Positions 8,040 to 16,731 of a stretch of 64,000 bases of DNA are shown one piece after another (positions within the stretch are counted from its first letter, which is position 1; each line of letters begins with the position of its first letter). A program made the position numbers and the translations under genes. Under the pieces are notes generated by a model. That model was not told the origin of the DNA. It made no database searches and saw nothing but the letters and a program-made list of their open reading frames with translations. This DNA comes from Actinocorallia herbida (GTDB lineage: Bacteria; Actinomycetota; Actinomycetes; Streptosporangiales; Streptosporangiaceae). Location: the NCBI RefSeq assembly GCF_003751225.1, contig NZ_RJKE01000001.1:9610001-9674000 (forward strand), given 5' to 3'.

Positions 8040-9058
8040 GCGGGCGCCGCGAGCCAGTCGTCCACGCCCGCCAGCAGCCGTTTGCGGACCGCCTCGGGCG
8101 CGGCCGAGCCGTGGATCGACGACCGGGCGAGCGCGGCGAGTTCCTCGTCGGTGAAGCCGTGCTCGCTGCGCGCCAGCTCGTACTGGGTGACCAGCCGCGA
8201 ACCGAACAGCAGCGGGTCGTCGGCGCCCAGCGCCATCGGCACGCCCGCCTCGAACAGGGTCCGCACCGGGACCTCCGCGGCACTGGAGGCCACCCCCAGC
8301 GACACGTTCGACGCAGGGCAGACCTCCAGGGTCACCCCGAGCCTGGCGATCTGCTCGACCAGGCGCGGATCCTCCACGGAGCGCACTCCGTGGCCGAGCC
8401 GGTCGGCGTGCAGCAGTTCGAGGCAAGGCCGCACCGACTCCGGGCCCTGCAGCTCCCCGCCGTGCGGCGCCAGCAGCAGCCCGGCCCTGGCCGCGATGCG
8501 GAACGCGCCCTCGAACTCGTACGGCCTGCCGCGCCGCTCGTCGTTCGACAGCCCGAAGCCGACGACGCCCCGGCCGGCGTACTGCGCGGCGAGCCTCGCG
8601 AGGATCTTCGCGTCCAGCGGATGCCGGGTCCGGTTCGCCGCGACGATCACGCCGATGCCGACCCCGGTGGCCTCCTCGGCCCGGCGCGCGGCCTCCAGGA
8701 CCAGCTCCAGCGTGGGCGTGAGCCCGCCGAAACGGCTCTGATAGCCCGACGGGTCGACCTGGATCTCCAGCCAGCCCGACCCCTCCGCGGCCTCGTCCTC
8801 GGCGGTCTCCAGGACGAGCCGGATCAGGTCGTCGGGCCGCTGGAGCACCGACCTGGCGAGGTCGTACAGCCGCTGGAAGCGGAACCAGCCGCGCTCGTCG
8901 GTGGCGCGCAGTGCGGGCGGCCACTCCGACACGAGCGCCTCGGGCAGGCGCACGCCATGCCGGAGCGCCAGCTCCACGAGGGTGCTGTGCCGCATCGAAC
9001 CGGTGAAATGCAGATGCAGATGTGCCTTGGGCAGCAAAGCGAGATCACGGCGCTCCAT
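8036..9058 (-). CDS. add: Adenosine deaminase
   Basis: A 340-aa zinc amidohydrolase converting adenosine to inosine in purine salvage. Metal and catalytic signatures appear in order: HLHLHFTGS (HxH), HGGEL (HxGE form of the HAGE motif), RLGHG and GADDP (family usually TDDP). Start ATG 9058 is chosen for AGGA 8 nt upstream and because the HxH motif then falls near residue 13, as in the family. Longer in-frame starts reach into the tRNA-Trp region and are rejected. It is convergent with murB and shares CTAG as a double stop. The GADDP variant leaves some room for a related nucleoside substrate. Confidence 0.88.
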   Translation of the reverse strand: MERRDLALLPKAHLHLHFTGSMRHSTLVELALRHGVRLPEALVSEWPPALRATDERGWFRFQRLYDLARSVLQRPDDLIRLVLETAEDEAAEGSGWLEIQVDPSGYQSRFGGLTPTLELVLEAARRAEEATGVGIGVIVAANRTRHPLDAKILARLAAQYAGRGVVGFGLSNDERRGRPYEFEGAFRIAARAGLLLAPHGGELQGPESVRPCLELLHADRLGHGVRSVEDPRLVEQIARLGVTLEVCPASNVSLGVASSAAEVPVRTLFEAGVPMALGADDPLLFGSRLVTQYELARSEHGFTDEELAALARSSIHGSAAPEAVRKRLLAGVDDWLAAPA

Positions 9059-9146
9059 CTGCCAATCCTGCCTGATCAGACAGGGGTTCATGGGGTTCTG
9101 TGGGCGGAACCACCCGGAAGGACTAGACGCGACGCGCGGGCTCCGG

Positions 9147-9176
9147 TTCGACGTGGCGCGCTCAGGCACGTATGCT
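9147..9176 (+). promoter_or_regulatory. Promoter of tRNA-Trp (and probably secE–nusG)
   Basis: TTCGAC (9147–9152), an 18-nt spacer and TATGCT (9171–9176), ending 38 nt before the tRNA. No terminator was seen between tRNA-Trp and secE, so read-through is possible. A second box, TAAAGT (9327–9332), could serve secE alone. Confidence 0.55.
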
Positions 9177-9214
9177 GCTGGCCTAGCGGGGCGGTGCGCA
9201 AGCACGCCCGCTGT

Positions 9215-9287
9215 AGGGCAATGGCGCAATTGGTAGCGCTCCGGTCTCCAAAACCGGCGGTTGGGGGTTCGAGTCCCTCTTGCCCTG
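9215..9287 (+). tRNA. tRNA-Trp (anticodon CCA)
   Basis: A 73-nt cloverleaf. Acceptor AGGGCAA/TTGCCCT, anticodon stem CCGGT/ACCGG with loop CTCCAAA (CCA), T-arm GGGGG-TTCGAGT-CCCTC, discriminator G. tRNA-Trp immediately upstream of secE is a conserved actinobacterial arrangement. Confidence 0.96.
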
Positions 9288-9390
9288 CGGAGCAGCTTCA
9301 CGTTCCCAGCCGCACGTGAGCGCGCATAAAGTGAATGCACGCGCGGCGGATACCACGCCGTGTCGGACGATCAATCCGAACGAGGGTGAG

Positions 9391-9633
9391 ATGGCGACTG
9401 ACATCCGCGACGCCGCGACCGAGGACAAGGGCAAGCCTGCGAAGCGCAAGCGCACCGGCCCCGCCCTCTTCATCCGCCAGGTCATCGGCGAGCTGCGCAA
9501 GGTCATCTGGCCGACCCGCAAGGAGCTCATCAACTACACGATCGTGTCGTTGGTCTTCGTCCTCGTCATGATCGGCCTCGTCTCGCTGCTCGACTGGGGA
9601 CTCCAGAAGGGCATCTTCGCCCTCTTCGCCTGA
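9391..9633 (+). CDS. secE: Preprotein translocase subunit SecE
   Basis: An 80-aa single-spanning SecE: charged N-terminus, the conserved amphipathic segment [19 protein letters not shown] and one TM helix (about residues 49–70). It clamps SecY in the SecYEG channel. ATG 9391 follows GAGGGTGAG; longer in-frame starts would add unrelated residues. nusG follows 55 nt later, as in nearly all bacteria. Confidence 0.97.
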   Translation: MATDIRDAATEDKGKPAKRKRTGPALFIRQVIGELRKVIWPTRKELINYTIVSLVFVLVMIGLVSLLDWGLQKGIFALFA

Positions 9634-9688
9634 GAAGAGCCGCGCGAAGCGCTCCACCACCCGTCCCCGTAGAGAGAGAGCCACCGAC

Positions 9689-10480
9689 GTGTCCGAGTCC
9701 TCGCAGTTCCACGACGAGCTCCCGCAGGAGCCGCTGTCGGATGAGGTTCTCCCGCAGGGAGAGGACGCTGAGGCGGAGGACACCGGGGCTGAAGAGGTCG
9801 AGCTCGACGAGGTCGACGCCGAGGAGTCCGAAGAGGACGCCGACGAGGAAGCCGAGGCCGCCGAGGAAGGCGAGCCCGCCCCCGTGGTCGACCCGATCGC
9901 CGAGTTCACGCGCGAACTGCGGATGCTGCCGGGCGACTGGTACGTCATCCACTCCTACGCGGGGTACGAGAACCGGGTCAAGAGCAACATCGAGACCCGC
10001 ACCACGACCCTGAACATGGAGGACTACATCTTCCAGATCGAGGTGCCTCAGCACGAGGTCACCGAGATCAAGGGCGGCAAGCGCCAGAAGGTCAACGAGA
10101 AGGTCCTGCCCGGGTACATCCTGGTGCGCATGGAGCTGACCGACGAGTCCTGGGGCGCCGTCCGCAACACTCCCGGCGTGACCGGCTTCGTGGGCCTGTC
10201 GAACAAGCCGTCGCCGCTCAGCCTCGAGGAGGTCGCCAAGCTGCTGGCGCCCGAGGCCCCCGAGCAGGCGCAGGCCGCCAAGTCCGCCTCCGCGAAGGCC
10301 GCCGCGACCGTCGACTTCGAGGTCGGCGAGTCCGTCACCGTCATGGACGGCCCCTTCGCGACGCTCCCGGCCACGGTCAACGAGATCAACCTCGACACCC
10401 AGAAGCTCAAGGTGCTCGTCTCGATCTTCGGTCGTGAGACCCCGGTCGAGCTGTCCTTCAACCAGGTCTCGAAGATCTGA
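9689..10480 (+). CDS. nusG: Transcription termination/antitermination protein NusG
   Basis: A 263-aa NusG starting at GTG 9689 after GAGAGAGAG. Residues 1–~72 are a very acidic, disordered extension rich in Glu and Asp, common in actinobacterial NusG. The NGN domain begins at [17 protein letters not shown] and includes PGYILVRM and [10 protein letters not shown]. The C-terminal KOW domain has [18 protein letters not shown]. It binds RNA polymerase and links it with Rho or ribosomal S10. Confidence 0.97.
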   Translation: MSESSQFHDELPQEPLSDEVLPQGEDAEAEDTGAEEVELDEVDAEESEEDADEEAEAAEEGEPAPVVDPIAEFTRELRMLPGDWYVIHSYAGYENRVKSNIETRTTTLNMEDYIFQIEVPQHEVTEIKGGKRQKVNEKVLPGYILVRMELTDESWGAVRNTPGVTGFVGLSNKPSPLSLEEVAKLLAPEAPEQAQAAKSASAKAAATVDFEVGESVTVMDGPFATLPATVNEINLDTQKLKVLVSIFGRETPVELSFNQVSKI

Positions 10481-10580
10481 CCTGACATGGTGCTCCGCAC
10501 GCCTCGGGTCTTGAGGACCCGAGGGGCAGGTACCCTCATATAGTCTCCCCGGCGCCTTCGGCGTAGGGGTTCAAGGGCTC

Positions 10581-10616
10581 CAACATCCCCGGCTCACGTT
10601 CCAGCCGGGGATGTTG
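10581..10616 (+). terminator. Hairpin in the rplK leader (terminator or attenuator)
   Basis: CAACATCCCCGGCT pairs perfectly with AGCCGGGGATGTTG (14 bp, 8-nt loop), 57 nt before rplK. There is no T-run. TACCCT and TATAGT boxes at 10531–10544 suggest transcription starts just upstream, which would put the hairpin inside the rplKA leader. Confidence 0.6.
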
Positions 10617-10672
10617 CCTGTGAGTACAGGAGTCGGAGCCGAAACAAAACGGAACGGACAAGGAAGGCGAAC

Positions 10673-11104
10673 ATGCCTCCGAAGCGTAAAAAGGTCAGTG
10701 CGATCGTCAAGGTCCAGCTCAACGCTGGTGCCGCGACCCCCGCGCCGCCCGTCGGTACCGCCCTCGGTCCGCACGGTGTGAACATCATGGACTTCTGCAA
10801 GCAGTACAACGCCGCCACCGAGGCCCAGCGCGGCAACGTGATCCCCGTTGAGATCACCATCTACGAAGACCGCTCCTTCACCTTCGTCACCAAGACGCCC
10901 CCGGCGCCGCAGATGATCCTGAAGGCCGCCGGCATCGACAAGGGCTCCGCGGTCCCGCACAAGACCAAGGTCGGCTCGATCACCGAGGCCCAGCTCCGTG
11001 AGATCGCCGAGTTCAAGATGAAGGACCTCAACGCCAACGACATCGACGCCGCCGCGAAGATCATCGCCGGCACCGCCCGCTCCATGGGCATCGAGGTCAA
11101 GTAG
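10673..11104 (+). CDS. rplK: 50S ribosomal protein L11
   Basis: A 143-aa L11 of standard length. The N-terminal domain carries [20 protein letters not shown] (proline-rich helix, binding region of thiostrepton-class peptides and elongation factors). The C-terminal rRNA-binding domain contains KAAGIDKGS and ends [19 protein letters not shown] precedes ATG 10673. First gene of the rplKA unit, which L1 is known to autoregulate in other bacteria. Confidence 0.98.
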   Translation: MPPKRKKVSAIVKVQLNAGAATPAPPVGTALGPHGVNIMDFCKQYNAATEAQRGNVIPVEITIYEDRSFTFVTKTPPAPQMILKAAGIDKGSAVPHKTKVGSITEAQLREIAEFKMKDLNANDIDAAAKIIAGTARSMGIEVK

Positions 11105-11110
11105 TTTCCC

Positions 11111-11136
11111 CGGGCCGCGCCGCACGGCGCGGCCCG
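11111..11136 (+). promoter_or_regulatory. Intercistronic hairpin rplK–rplA
   Basis: CGGGCCGCGCC pairs with GGCGCGGCCCG (11 bp, 4-nt loop) directly after the rplK stop. It may protect mRNA or be partial attenuation. The L1 target site was not recognised with certainty. Confidence 0.45.
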
Positions 11137-11200
11137 TCAGCACAGTGGTAGGACCTGCGCGGTCCGCTAACACCACGAACTCCCGTGAAAGGGGAGCAGT

Positions 11201-11917
11201 ATGAAGCGCAGCAAGGCCTACCGGGCCGCCACGGACAAGATCAACGCCGACGAGCTGTACAGCCCGCTCGACGCGGTCCGCCTGGCCAAGGAGACCAAGG
11301 TCACCAAGTTCGACCCGACCATCGAGGTGAACACCCGCCTCGGCGTCGACCCGCGCAAGGCCGACCAGATGGTCCGCGGCACCGTCAACCTGCCGCACGG
11401 CACCGGTAAGACCGCCCGCGTGCTGGTCATCGCCGGTGGCGCCAAGGCCGACGAGGCCCGCGCCGCGGGTGCCGACTTCGTCGGCTCCGACGACATGATC
11501 GAGCAGATCTCCAAGGGCTTCCTGGACTTCGACGCCGTCGTCGCGACCCCGGACATGATGGGCAAGGTCGGCCGACTCGGCCGCGTGCTCGGCCCGCGTG
11601 GCCTCATGCCGAACCCGAAGACCGGCACCGTGACGATGGACGTGACCAAGGCCGTCACCGAGATCAAGGGCGGCAAGATCGAGTTCCGCGTCGACCGGCA
11701 CTCGAACCTCCACTTCATCATCGGCAAGGCGTCCTTCGACGACCGCCAGCTCGTGGAGAACTACGCGGCCGCGATCGAGGAGATCCTTCGTCTCAAGCCG
11801 TCCGCCGCGAAGGGCCGCTACCTCAAGAAGGTCACCGTCACCTCGACGATGGCCCCCGGCATCCCGGTGGACCCGTCGATCACCCGCGGCTTCACCGCGG
11901 AGCTCGACGGCGAGTGA
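11201..11917 (+). CDS. rplA: 50S ribosomal protein L1
   Basis: A 238-aa L1. It has the conserved [28 protein letters not shown] and the signature [19 protein letters not shown], then the RNA-binding segment [23 protein letters not shown]. It forms the L1 stalk that helps E-site tRNA release and represses its own operon in other bacteria. AAAGGGGAGCAG precedes ATG 11201. Confidence 0.98.
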   Translation: MKRSKAYRAATDKINADELYSPLDAVRLAKETKVTKFDPTIEVNTRLGVDPRKADQMVRGTVNLPHGTGKTARVLVIAGGAKADEARAAGADFVGSDDMIEQISKGFLDFDAVVATPDMMGKVGRLGRVLGPRGLMPNPKTGTVTMDVTKAVTEIKGGKIEFRVDRHSNLHFIIGKASFDDRQLVENYAAAIEEILRLKPSAAKGRYLKKVTVTSTMAPGIPVDPSITRGFTAELDGE

Positions 11918-11964
11918 TTTCCGGCGCCCGTCCTTCGCTCCGGTGAAGGACACCGCGCCACCTG

Positions 11965-11998
11965 AAAGGCCCGCGGGGGTTCACCCCCGCGGGCCTTT
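11965..11998 (+). terminator. Terminator of rplKA
   Basis: Strong hairpin AAAGGCCCGCGGGGG / CCCCCGCGGGCCTTT, 47 nt after the rplA stop. Confidence 0.85.
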
Positions 11999-12153
11999 CG
12001 CGTTTCGGAAAGCCGTGGACGGGGGGTCGGCCTCGGGCCGACGCCGAAGAGTTCCGCGACCTGGATGAGACTGGAGTAAGTCGGCGGTTATTCGTTATTG
12101 AACCAAGAGCCGTTCGAGTGATCTTTGAGATGTCCGAAACGGATGATCCGGAC

Positions 12154-12948
12154 ATGAAGAAGTGGGTTGCCGGCACCGTCGCCGGTACATGTCTCGTCCT
12201 CGGGCTCGTGGGCTGCTCCGCCGAGTCCACCCCCGAGGACGGCAAGGCCGAGGCCCCCTCGGCCGCCGCCCCCGCCGCCCCCGCGAGCGCGGTCGAGGCG
12301 GTGCGGAAGGTCGCCACGAGCACCAATGCCGTGGACTCCTTCGCGATGGACCTGACGGTCGTCTCCGCGGGGACGACGGTCAAGGGCGTCGGGCACGTCC
12401 AGGTCAAGCCGACCGCCGCGGTGTCGCTGGAGATGAAAGCGGGGGCCGAGGGCGCGATCACCATGGTCTTGATCGACAAGATCATGTACATGAACATGGG
12501 CGGAGAGGAGATCGTTCCGGGCAAGCCGTGGATGAAGGTCGACCTCGCGGACGCCGCGGCCGCGGCCGGCGCCGGTGACGCGCTCGGCCCGATCCAGCAG
12601 ACCGACCCGAACACGCTCGCCACGCTGTTCGCGGCGTCATCCGACGTCGTCCGGGTCGGCGAGGAGACCGTCGAGGGCACGCAGACCGTGCACTACAAGG
12701 GCACCGTCGACACCGCGGCGCTCGCCGCGGACCCCGCGACGAAGGAGGCCGCCGCGAACTTCGGCGCAGACGGCGTGGTCTCCTTCGAGATCTGGGTGGA
12801 CGGTGACGACCTGATGCGCAAGGCCGTCGCGTCCATCACCGCAGACGGCGTCCCGGCCGAGCTCACGATGCTCTTCCGCGACTTCGGCAAGCCGGTGACG
12901 ATCACCCCGCCTCCCGCCGGCGAGATCGCCGCGGCCCCCGCCTCCTGA
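12154..12948 (+). CDS. Lipoprotein, LppX/LprAFG-like
   Basis: A 264-aa secreted lipoprotein. The signal peptide starts MKKWVAGTVAGTCLVLG and ends in lipobox LVGC, so it should be lipidated at Cys and anchored to the outer face of the membrane. An Ala/Pro/Glu-rich linker follows, then an all-beta region with the fold-type pattern of LppX/LprG proteins (LTVVSAGTTVKGVGHVQVKPT; GGEEIVPGKPWMKVDLAD), which carry lipids in mycobacteria. ATG 12154 is chosen because the signal peptide begins there; upstream in-frame starts add 12 unrelated residues. Paralogous to the next gene. Lipid binding is inference. Confidence 0.8.
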   Translation: MKKWVAGTVAGTCLVLGLVGCSAESTPEDGKAEAPSAAAPAAPASAVEAVRKVATSTNAVDSFAMDLTVVSAGTTVKGVGHVQVKPTAAVSLEMKAGAEGAITMVLIDKIMYMNMGGEEIVPGKPWMKVDLADAAAAAGAGDALGPIQQTDPNTLATLFAASSDVVRVGEETVEGTQTVHYKGTVDTAALAADPATKEAAANFGADGVVSFEIWVDGDDLMRKAVASITADGVPAELTMLFRDFGKPVTITPPPAGEIAAAPAS

Positions 12949-12966
12949 GCCGGGGCGATGCCGCGC

Positions 12967-12991
12967 GAGGGCCCCGGATTCCGGGGCCCTC
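12967..12991 (+). terminator. Terminator after first lipoprotein gene
   Basis: GAGGGCCCCGG / CCGGGGCCCTC with an ATT loop, 18 nt after the stop. Confidence 0.8.
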
Positions 12992-13096
12992 GCCCGTTCG
13001 GGGGGAGCCCGTACTTCGTGAGGCTGACGCGGCGGGGCTCCGGGTTGGTTCCGGCGGGGGATGTGCTTCGGGTAAAGGACGGGCAGACTGCGTGGC

Positions 13097-13906
13097 ATGA
13101 AGAAGCTCGTTGCCGGTGCCGCGGTAGGCACCTCCCTCGTTCTGGCGCTCAGCGCGTGTTCCGGCTCGGCGTCCGACTCCGCGCTCCCGGCGGAGAACGT
13201 CAGTGCGGTCACGGCCCTCGACCAGGTGGCGGTGGAGGCGGACAAGGTCGAGACCTTCACCGCCGAGCTGACCATCGCCGGGGCCGGCAAGGCCCACGCG
13301 ACGGGGTCGTTCCGGCTGAAGCCGGCCCCCGCCTTCTCGGTGGACATGGACACCTTCTCCGTCGCCGGGGTGGACGTCCCCGCCGCGGGCACCAAGGTGG
13401 TGCTGCTCGACGAGACGGTGTTCGTCCGCAACCAGCAGCTCTCGCAGTTCCTCGGCGGCGGCAAGCCGTGGATGAAGATCTCGGCCGGGGCCGCCGCGAG
13501 CGCCGCGGGCTTCGACGCCGACGCGCTGGTCCAGCAGTTCCAGCAGGCAGACCCGGGCAACCTCGCCAAGATCATCTCCGACTCCACCGACGTGAAGCGC
13601 GTCGGCGAGGAGGAGATCGACGGCGTCGCGACGGTCCACTACCAGGGCACGGTCGACGTCAAGAAGGCGATCACCCGGTACGACCCCGAGCTGAAGCAGG
13701 CCGCCGAGCAGCTCAGCAACGGCTCGGAGGAGCTGGCGTTCGACCTCTGGTCCGACGCCGAGAACCTGCCGCGCAAGGTCGTCACGCACGTGACCACCAG
13801 CGAGGGCAAGACCTTCGACGTCACCGTGATCTTCCGCGACTACGGCTCGGACGTGTCGGTGGCCGCGCCCCCGGCCGACCAGGTCGGCGACATCAAGGTC
13901 CCCTGA
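13097..13906 (+). CDS. Lipoprotein, LppX/LprAFG-like (paralogue)
   Basis: A 269-aa lipoprotein with signal MKKLVAGAAVGTSLVLAL and lipobox LSAC. The body repeats the layout of the previous gene: FTAELTIAGAGKAHATGSF, GGGKPWMKISAGAAASAAG, RVGEEEIDGVATVHYQGTVD, and a final DVTVIFRDYG matching LTMLFRDFG in the paralogue. The two probably arose by tandem duplication and diverged. Each has its own terminator, suggesting separate transcription. The position between rplA and rplJ recalls a similar lipoprotein pair in Streptomyces. Confidence 0.8.
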   Translation: MKKLVAGAAVGTSLVLALSACSGSASDSALPAENVSAVTALDQVAVEADKVETFTAELTIAGAGKAHATGSFRLKPAPAFSVDMDTFSVAGVDVPAAGTKVVLLDETVFVRNQQLSQFLGGGKPWMKISAGAAASAAGFDADALVQQFQQADPGNLAKIISDSTDVKRVGEEEIDGVATVHYQGTVDVKKAITRYDPELKQAAEQLSNGSEELAFDLWSDAENLPRKVVTHVTTSEGKTFDVTVIFRDYGSDVSVAAPPADQVGDIKVP

Positions 13907-13929
13907 CCTCTCGCGAGGCATGTCCCCTG

Positions 13930-13956
13930 GGGCCCGGCGGGCGCGCCGCCGGGCCC
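13930..13956 (+). terminator. Terminator after second lipoprotein gene
   Basis: GGGCCCGGCG / CGCCGGGCCC, 10-bp stem with a 7-nt loop, 23 nt after the stop. Confidence 0.75.
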
Positions 13957-14017
13957 TCGATCATGTCCGCGGGCAGGTCGGCGCCCGGGAGCGCGGCTCC
14001 GGGTGGGCCGGGCTCGG

Positions 14018-14047
14018 TTTGGCATGTGGGCGGGCTTGCCGTAGTCT
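14018..14047 (+). promoter_or_regulatory. Promoter of rplJL
   Basis: TTTGGC (14018–14023), 18-nt spacer, TAGTCT (14042–14047). It lies just upstream of the L10 leader. Confidence 0.5.
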
Positions 14048-14190
14048 GTGGTGCAACCGAAGACCGCCGGTCGTTGCCGCATGGCAACCGAAGAGTCCTG
14101 AGGCAACTCAGGGCGGCCCGCGTAGGTGGACCCGAGTTTCACATGATTGAGTTCCTGTGACGCCCCGTGTGCATCTGCGCCGGGGCGCTT
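14048..14190 (+). ncRNA. L10 leader (ribosomal protein autoregulatory element) with attenuator
   Basis: The stretch contains the actinobacterial L10-leader landmarks: AACCGAAGACCGCCGG, a GTTGCC-GCAT-GGCAAC helix, CCTGAGGCAACTCAGG and GGCGGCCCGCGTAGGTGGA. It ends in a CGCCCCG (14161–14167) / CGGGGCG (14181–14187) hairpin followed by CTTTGTGTGTTT, a likely attenuator. In characterised bacteria the L10(L12)4 complex binds this kink-turn RNA and represses rplJL. Boundaries are approximate. Confidence 0.8.
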
Positions 14191-14269
14191 TGTGTGTTTC
14201 AGGGATCTTTTCCGGTGGTCGGCTCTCCGCGTGAGCGGGGAGTGGTCAACCGTGAAATGAAGGAGTCCC

Positions 14270-14821
14270 ATGGCGAGGGCGGACAAGTCCACGGTCGTCG
14301 CTGAGCTGAAGGAAGACTTCTCCAGCTCCAGCGCCGCCGTGCTGACCGAGTACCGCGGGCTCACTGTGGCTCAGCTCAAGGAGCTGCGCCGCAGCCTCGG
14401 TGACACGACGAAGTTCTCCGTCGTGAAGAACACGCTGACCAAGATCGCCGCGAAGGACGCCGGCATCGAGGGTCTGGACGCTCTGCTCCAGGGTCCCTCT
14501 GCCATCGCGTTCGTCAAGGGCGACGTGGTCGAGGCCGCCAAGGGCCTGCGTGACTTCTCGAAGGCGAACCCGCTGCTGGTGATCAAGGGCGGCTACTTCG
14601 ACGGCAAGTCGCTGGACGCCGCCGAGGTCACCAAGCTGGCCGACCTCGAGTCTCGCGAGGTTCTGCTCGCGAAGCTCGCGGGTGCGATGAAGGCCTCGAT
14701 GGGCAACGCCGCGGCGCTGTTCAACGCGCTGCCGACGCAGGCCGCTCAGCTGGCGGAGGCCCTGCGCGCCAAGCGCGCCGAGGGTGCCGACACCGTCACC
14801 GAGGAGGCTCCGGCCGAATAA
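14270..14821 (+). CDS. rplJ: 50S ribosomal protein L10
   Basis: A 183-aa L10. The N-terminal rRNA-binding domain includes [14 protein letters not shown] and [17 protein letters not shown], with KNTLTKIA following. The C-terminal helix ([21 protein letters not shown]) is where L7/L12 dimers attach. AAGGAG precedes ATG 14270. It is preceded by its autoregulatory leader and followed by rplL 66 nt downstream. Confidence 0.98.
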   Translation: MARADKSTVVAELKEDFSSSSAAVLTEYRGLTVAQLKELRRSLGDTTKFSVVKNTLTKIAAKDAGIEGLDALLQGPSAIAFVKGDVVEAAKGLRDFSKANPLLVIKGGYFDGKSLDAAEVTKLADLESREVLLAKLAGAMKASMGNAAALFNALPTQAAQLAEALRAKRAEGADTVTEEAPAE

Positions 14822-14887
14822 GGCCGGAACCTCTGACCCCCGTGGTCATTTAGACCTGAAGTAATAAGCCATACCGGAGGAAGAATC

Positions 14888-15271
14888 ATGGCGAAGCTCA
14901 GCACCGAAGAGCTGCTCGACGCGTTCAAGGAGATGACCCTTCTCGAGCTCTCTGAGTTCGTGAAGCTGTTCGAGGAGACCTTCGACGTCAAGGCCGCCGC
15001 GCCCGTCGCGATCGCCGGCCCCGCGGGCCCCGGCGCTCCCGCCGCCGAGGTCGAGGAGAAGGACGAGTTCGACGTCATCCTCGAGGCCGCTGGTGACAAG
15101 AAGATCCAGGTCATCAAGGAAGTCCGTGGCCTGACCTCCCTCGGCCTCAAGGAGGCCAAGGACCTGGTGGACGGCGCTCCCAAGCCGCTGCTGGAGAAGG
15201 TCAACAAGGAGACCGCCGACAAGGCCAAGGCCGCCCTCGAGGCCGCCGGCGCCACCGTCTCGGTCAAGTAA
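14888..15271 (+). CDS. rplL: 50S ribosomal protein L7/L12
   Basis: A 127-aa stalk protein. Residues 1–~35 are the dimerisation helices ([24 protein letters not shown]), then an Ala/Pro/Gly hinge. The C-terminal factor-binding domain begins at [21 protein letters not shown] and contains [24 protein letters not shown] site precedes ATG 14888. Confidence 0.98.
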   Translation: MAKLSTEELLDAFKEMTLLELSEFVKLFEETFDVKAAAPVAIAGPAGPGAPAAEVEEKDEFDVILEAAGDKKIQVIKEVRGLTSLGLKEAKDLVDGAPKPLLEKVNKETADKAKAALEAAGATVSVK

Positions 15272-15296
15272 GGCCCCGCGCTCCGCGAGCGCTCGA

Positions 15297-15335
15297 ACGG
15301 CCGGTCGCCCCGCTGGGGGTGGCCGGCCGTTTTTC
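15297..15335 (+). terminator. Intrinsic terminator of rplJL
   Basis: ACGGCCGG / CCGGCCGT stem followed by a T-run (15330–15334), 26 nt after rplL. It separates the ribosomal genes from the mce operon. Confidence 0.9.
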
Positions 15336-15497
15336 GTTCGCCGCGGTGCGGTGAATCCGGGTGACGTCGGTCACGCCCGGGGTTCGCGCGCCGGGGTGCG
15401 CACGGAGGGCGTGCCTGTGCGCCTGTGCGCGAGGTATGTGGCGTGCGCGCACATCTACGCGGCGTGTTTTGTCACTGCGCAATAATCACTGGAGTGT

Positions 15498-15587
15498 CGT
15501 AAGTAACGATTGTCTTACGTCGTCGTCTTCCGTCTCGAAAACGGGGTCCCGGCCCTTCCCTTTTGGTGATTCCGCACTAGATTAGTG
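15498..15587 (+). promoter_or_regulatory. Upstream region of the mce operon with two palindromes
   Basis: The ~360-bp gap before mceG is AT-richer than its surroundings. It holds CGTAAG (15498–15503) with CTTACG (15514–15519) and a second palindrome, CACTA-GAT-TAGTG (15575–15587), which contains a possible −10 box TAGATT (15578–15583). Such short palindromes over a promoter suggest repressor control, as TetR- or GntR-type proteins do for mycobacterial mce operons. No matching regulator gene is adjacent. No gene was recognised in the gap. Confidence 0.45.
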
Positions 15588-15699
15588 AAACCGGACACAA
15601 GCTACTGGCCGGTAGTCACGCCGAGATGACACCGCGTGACGACGGAGCTGCTACTCGCTCATGGTTCCGGAATCCCCCCGGCTGGACGAGAGGTGACGA

Positions 15700-16731
15700 G
15701 TGGGCGTCGAAATCCGTGTTGAAGGGCTGACCAAGCGCTTCGGCCGACAGACCATCTGGGAAGACGTCTCGCTGACGCTGCCCGCAGGTGAGATCTCTGT
15801 CCTCCTTGGCCCGTCTGGCACGGGCAAGTCGGTGTTCCTGAAGACCCTCGTCGGGCTGCTCAAGCCCGAGCGCGGCAATGTCTGGATCGGCGACCGAAAT
15901 CTGCCGCAGCTTCCCGAGGATCTGCTCTATGAGACCCGGAAGCTGTTCGGCGTCCTCTTCCAGGACGGCGCGCTCTTCGGCTCGATGAACCTCTTCGACA
16001 ACATCGCGTTCCCGCTGCGCGAGCACACGAAGAAGTCCGAGACCGAGGTACGCAAGATCGTCCTGGAGAAGATGGAGATGGTCGGCCTCCTCGGGGCCGA
16101 GGGCAAGCTCCCCGGAGAGATCTCCGGCGGTATGCGCAAGCGCGCCGGCCTGGCCCGCGCGCTGGTGCTGAACCCCGAGATCATCCTCTTCGACGAACCG
16201 GACTCGGGTCTCGACCCGGTCCGCACCGCCTACCTCAACCAGCTCATCGTCGACCTCAACGCGCAGATCGGCGCGACGTTCCTCATCGTCACGCACGACA
16301 TCAACACCGCGCGGACGGTCCCGGACAACATCGGGCTGCTGTTCCGCCGCGAACTGATCATGTTCGGCCAGCGGGAGATGCTGCTGTCGTCGGAGGAGCC
16401 GGTCGTGCGCCAGTTCCTCAACGCGCGCCGCGTCGGCCCGATCGGCATGTCCGAGGAGAAGGACGTCAGCGAGCTGGAGGCCGAGGCCAAGCTCGGCAGC
16501 GACCCCGGCAAGCTGCCCCCGATCGCCGCCCAGTTGATGCCCTCTGACGGCCGGGTGCGCCCCACCCAGCACGCGCCGGGCTCCTGGCTCCGCGCCAACG
16601 GCGTGACCCCGCCGCCCGGGTCGTTCATCGACGACCTCGGCCGTGACTGGATCCAGGAATGGCCGCGCTACGTGGCGAGCATGGGCACCACCACCGCCGA
16701 CGCGGCCGGACCCGTCGGGAAAGGCCTGTAG
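15700..16731 (+). CDS. mceG: Mce transporter ATPase (MceG/Mkl)
   Basis: A 343-aa ABC ATPase that powers Mce lipid import. Walker A is GPSGTGKSVF; the Q-loop is replaced by the MlaF/Mkl-type LFQDGALFGSMNLFDNIAFPLREH; the signature is EISGGMRKRAGLARAL, Walker B IILFDEPDSGLDP and the switch His in VTHD. The C-terminal ~90 residues extend beyond the ATPase core, as in mycobacterial MceG, and probably contact the permeases or partners. GTG 15700 follows GAGAGG. It is the first gene of the unit and abuts yrbEA (TAG–ATG). Confidence 0.93.
   Translation: MGVEIRVEGLTKRFGRQTIWEDVSLTLPAGEISVLLGPSGTGKSVFLKTLVGLLKPERGNVWIGDRNLPQLPEDLLYETRKLFGVLFQDGALFGSMNLFDNIAFPLREHTKKSETEVRKIVLEKMEMVGLLGAEGKLPGEISGGMRKRAGLARALVLNPEIILFDEPDSGLDPVRTAYLNQLIVDLNAQIGATFLIVTHDINTARTVPDNIGLLFRRELIMFGQREMLLSSEEPVVRQFLNARRVGPIGMSEEKDVSELEAEAKLGSDPGKLPPIAAQLMPSDGRVRPTQHAPGSWLRANGVTPPPGSFIDDLGRDWIQEWPRYVASMGTTTADAAGPVGKGL

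Noticed and set aside
8036-9340. A 434-residue version of the adenosine deaminase starting at 9340
   Set aside because: It would run antisense through tRNA-Trp and add 94 residues unlike the family; ATG 9058 has AGGA and places HxH correctly.
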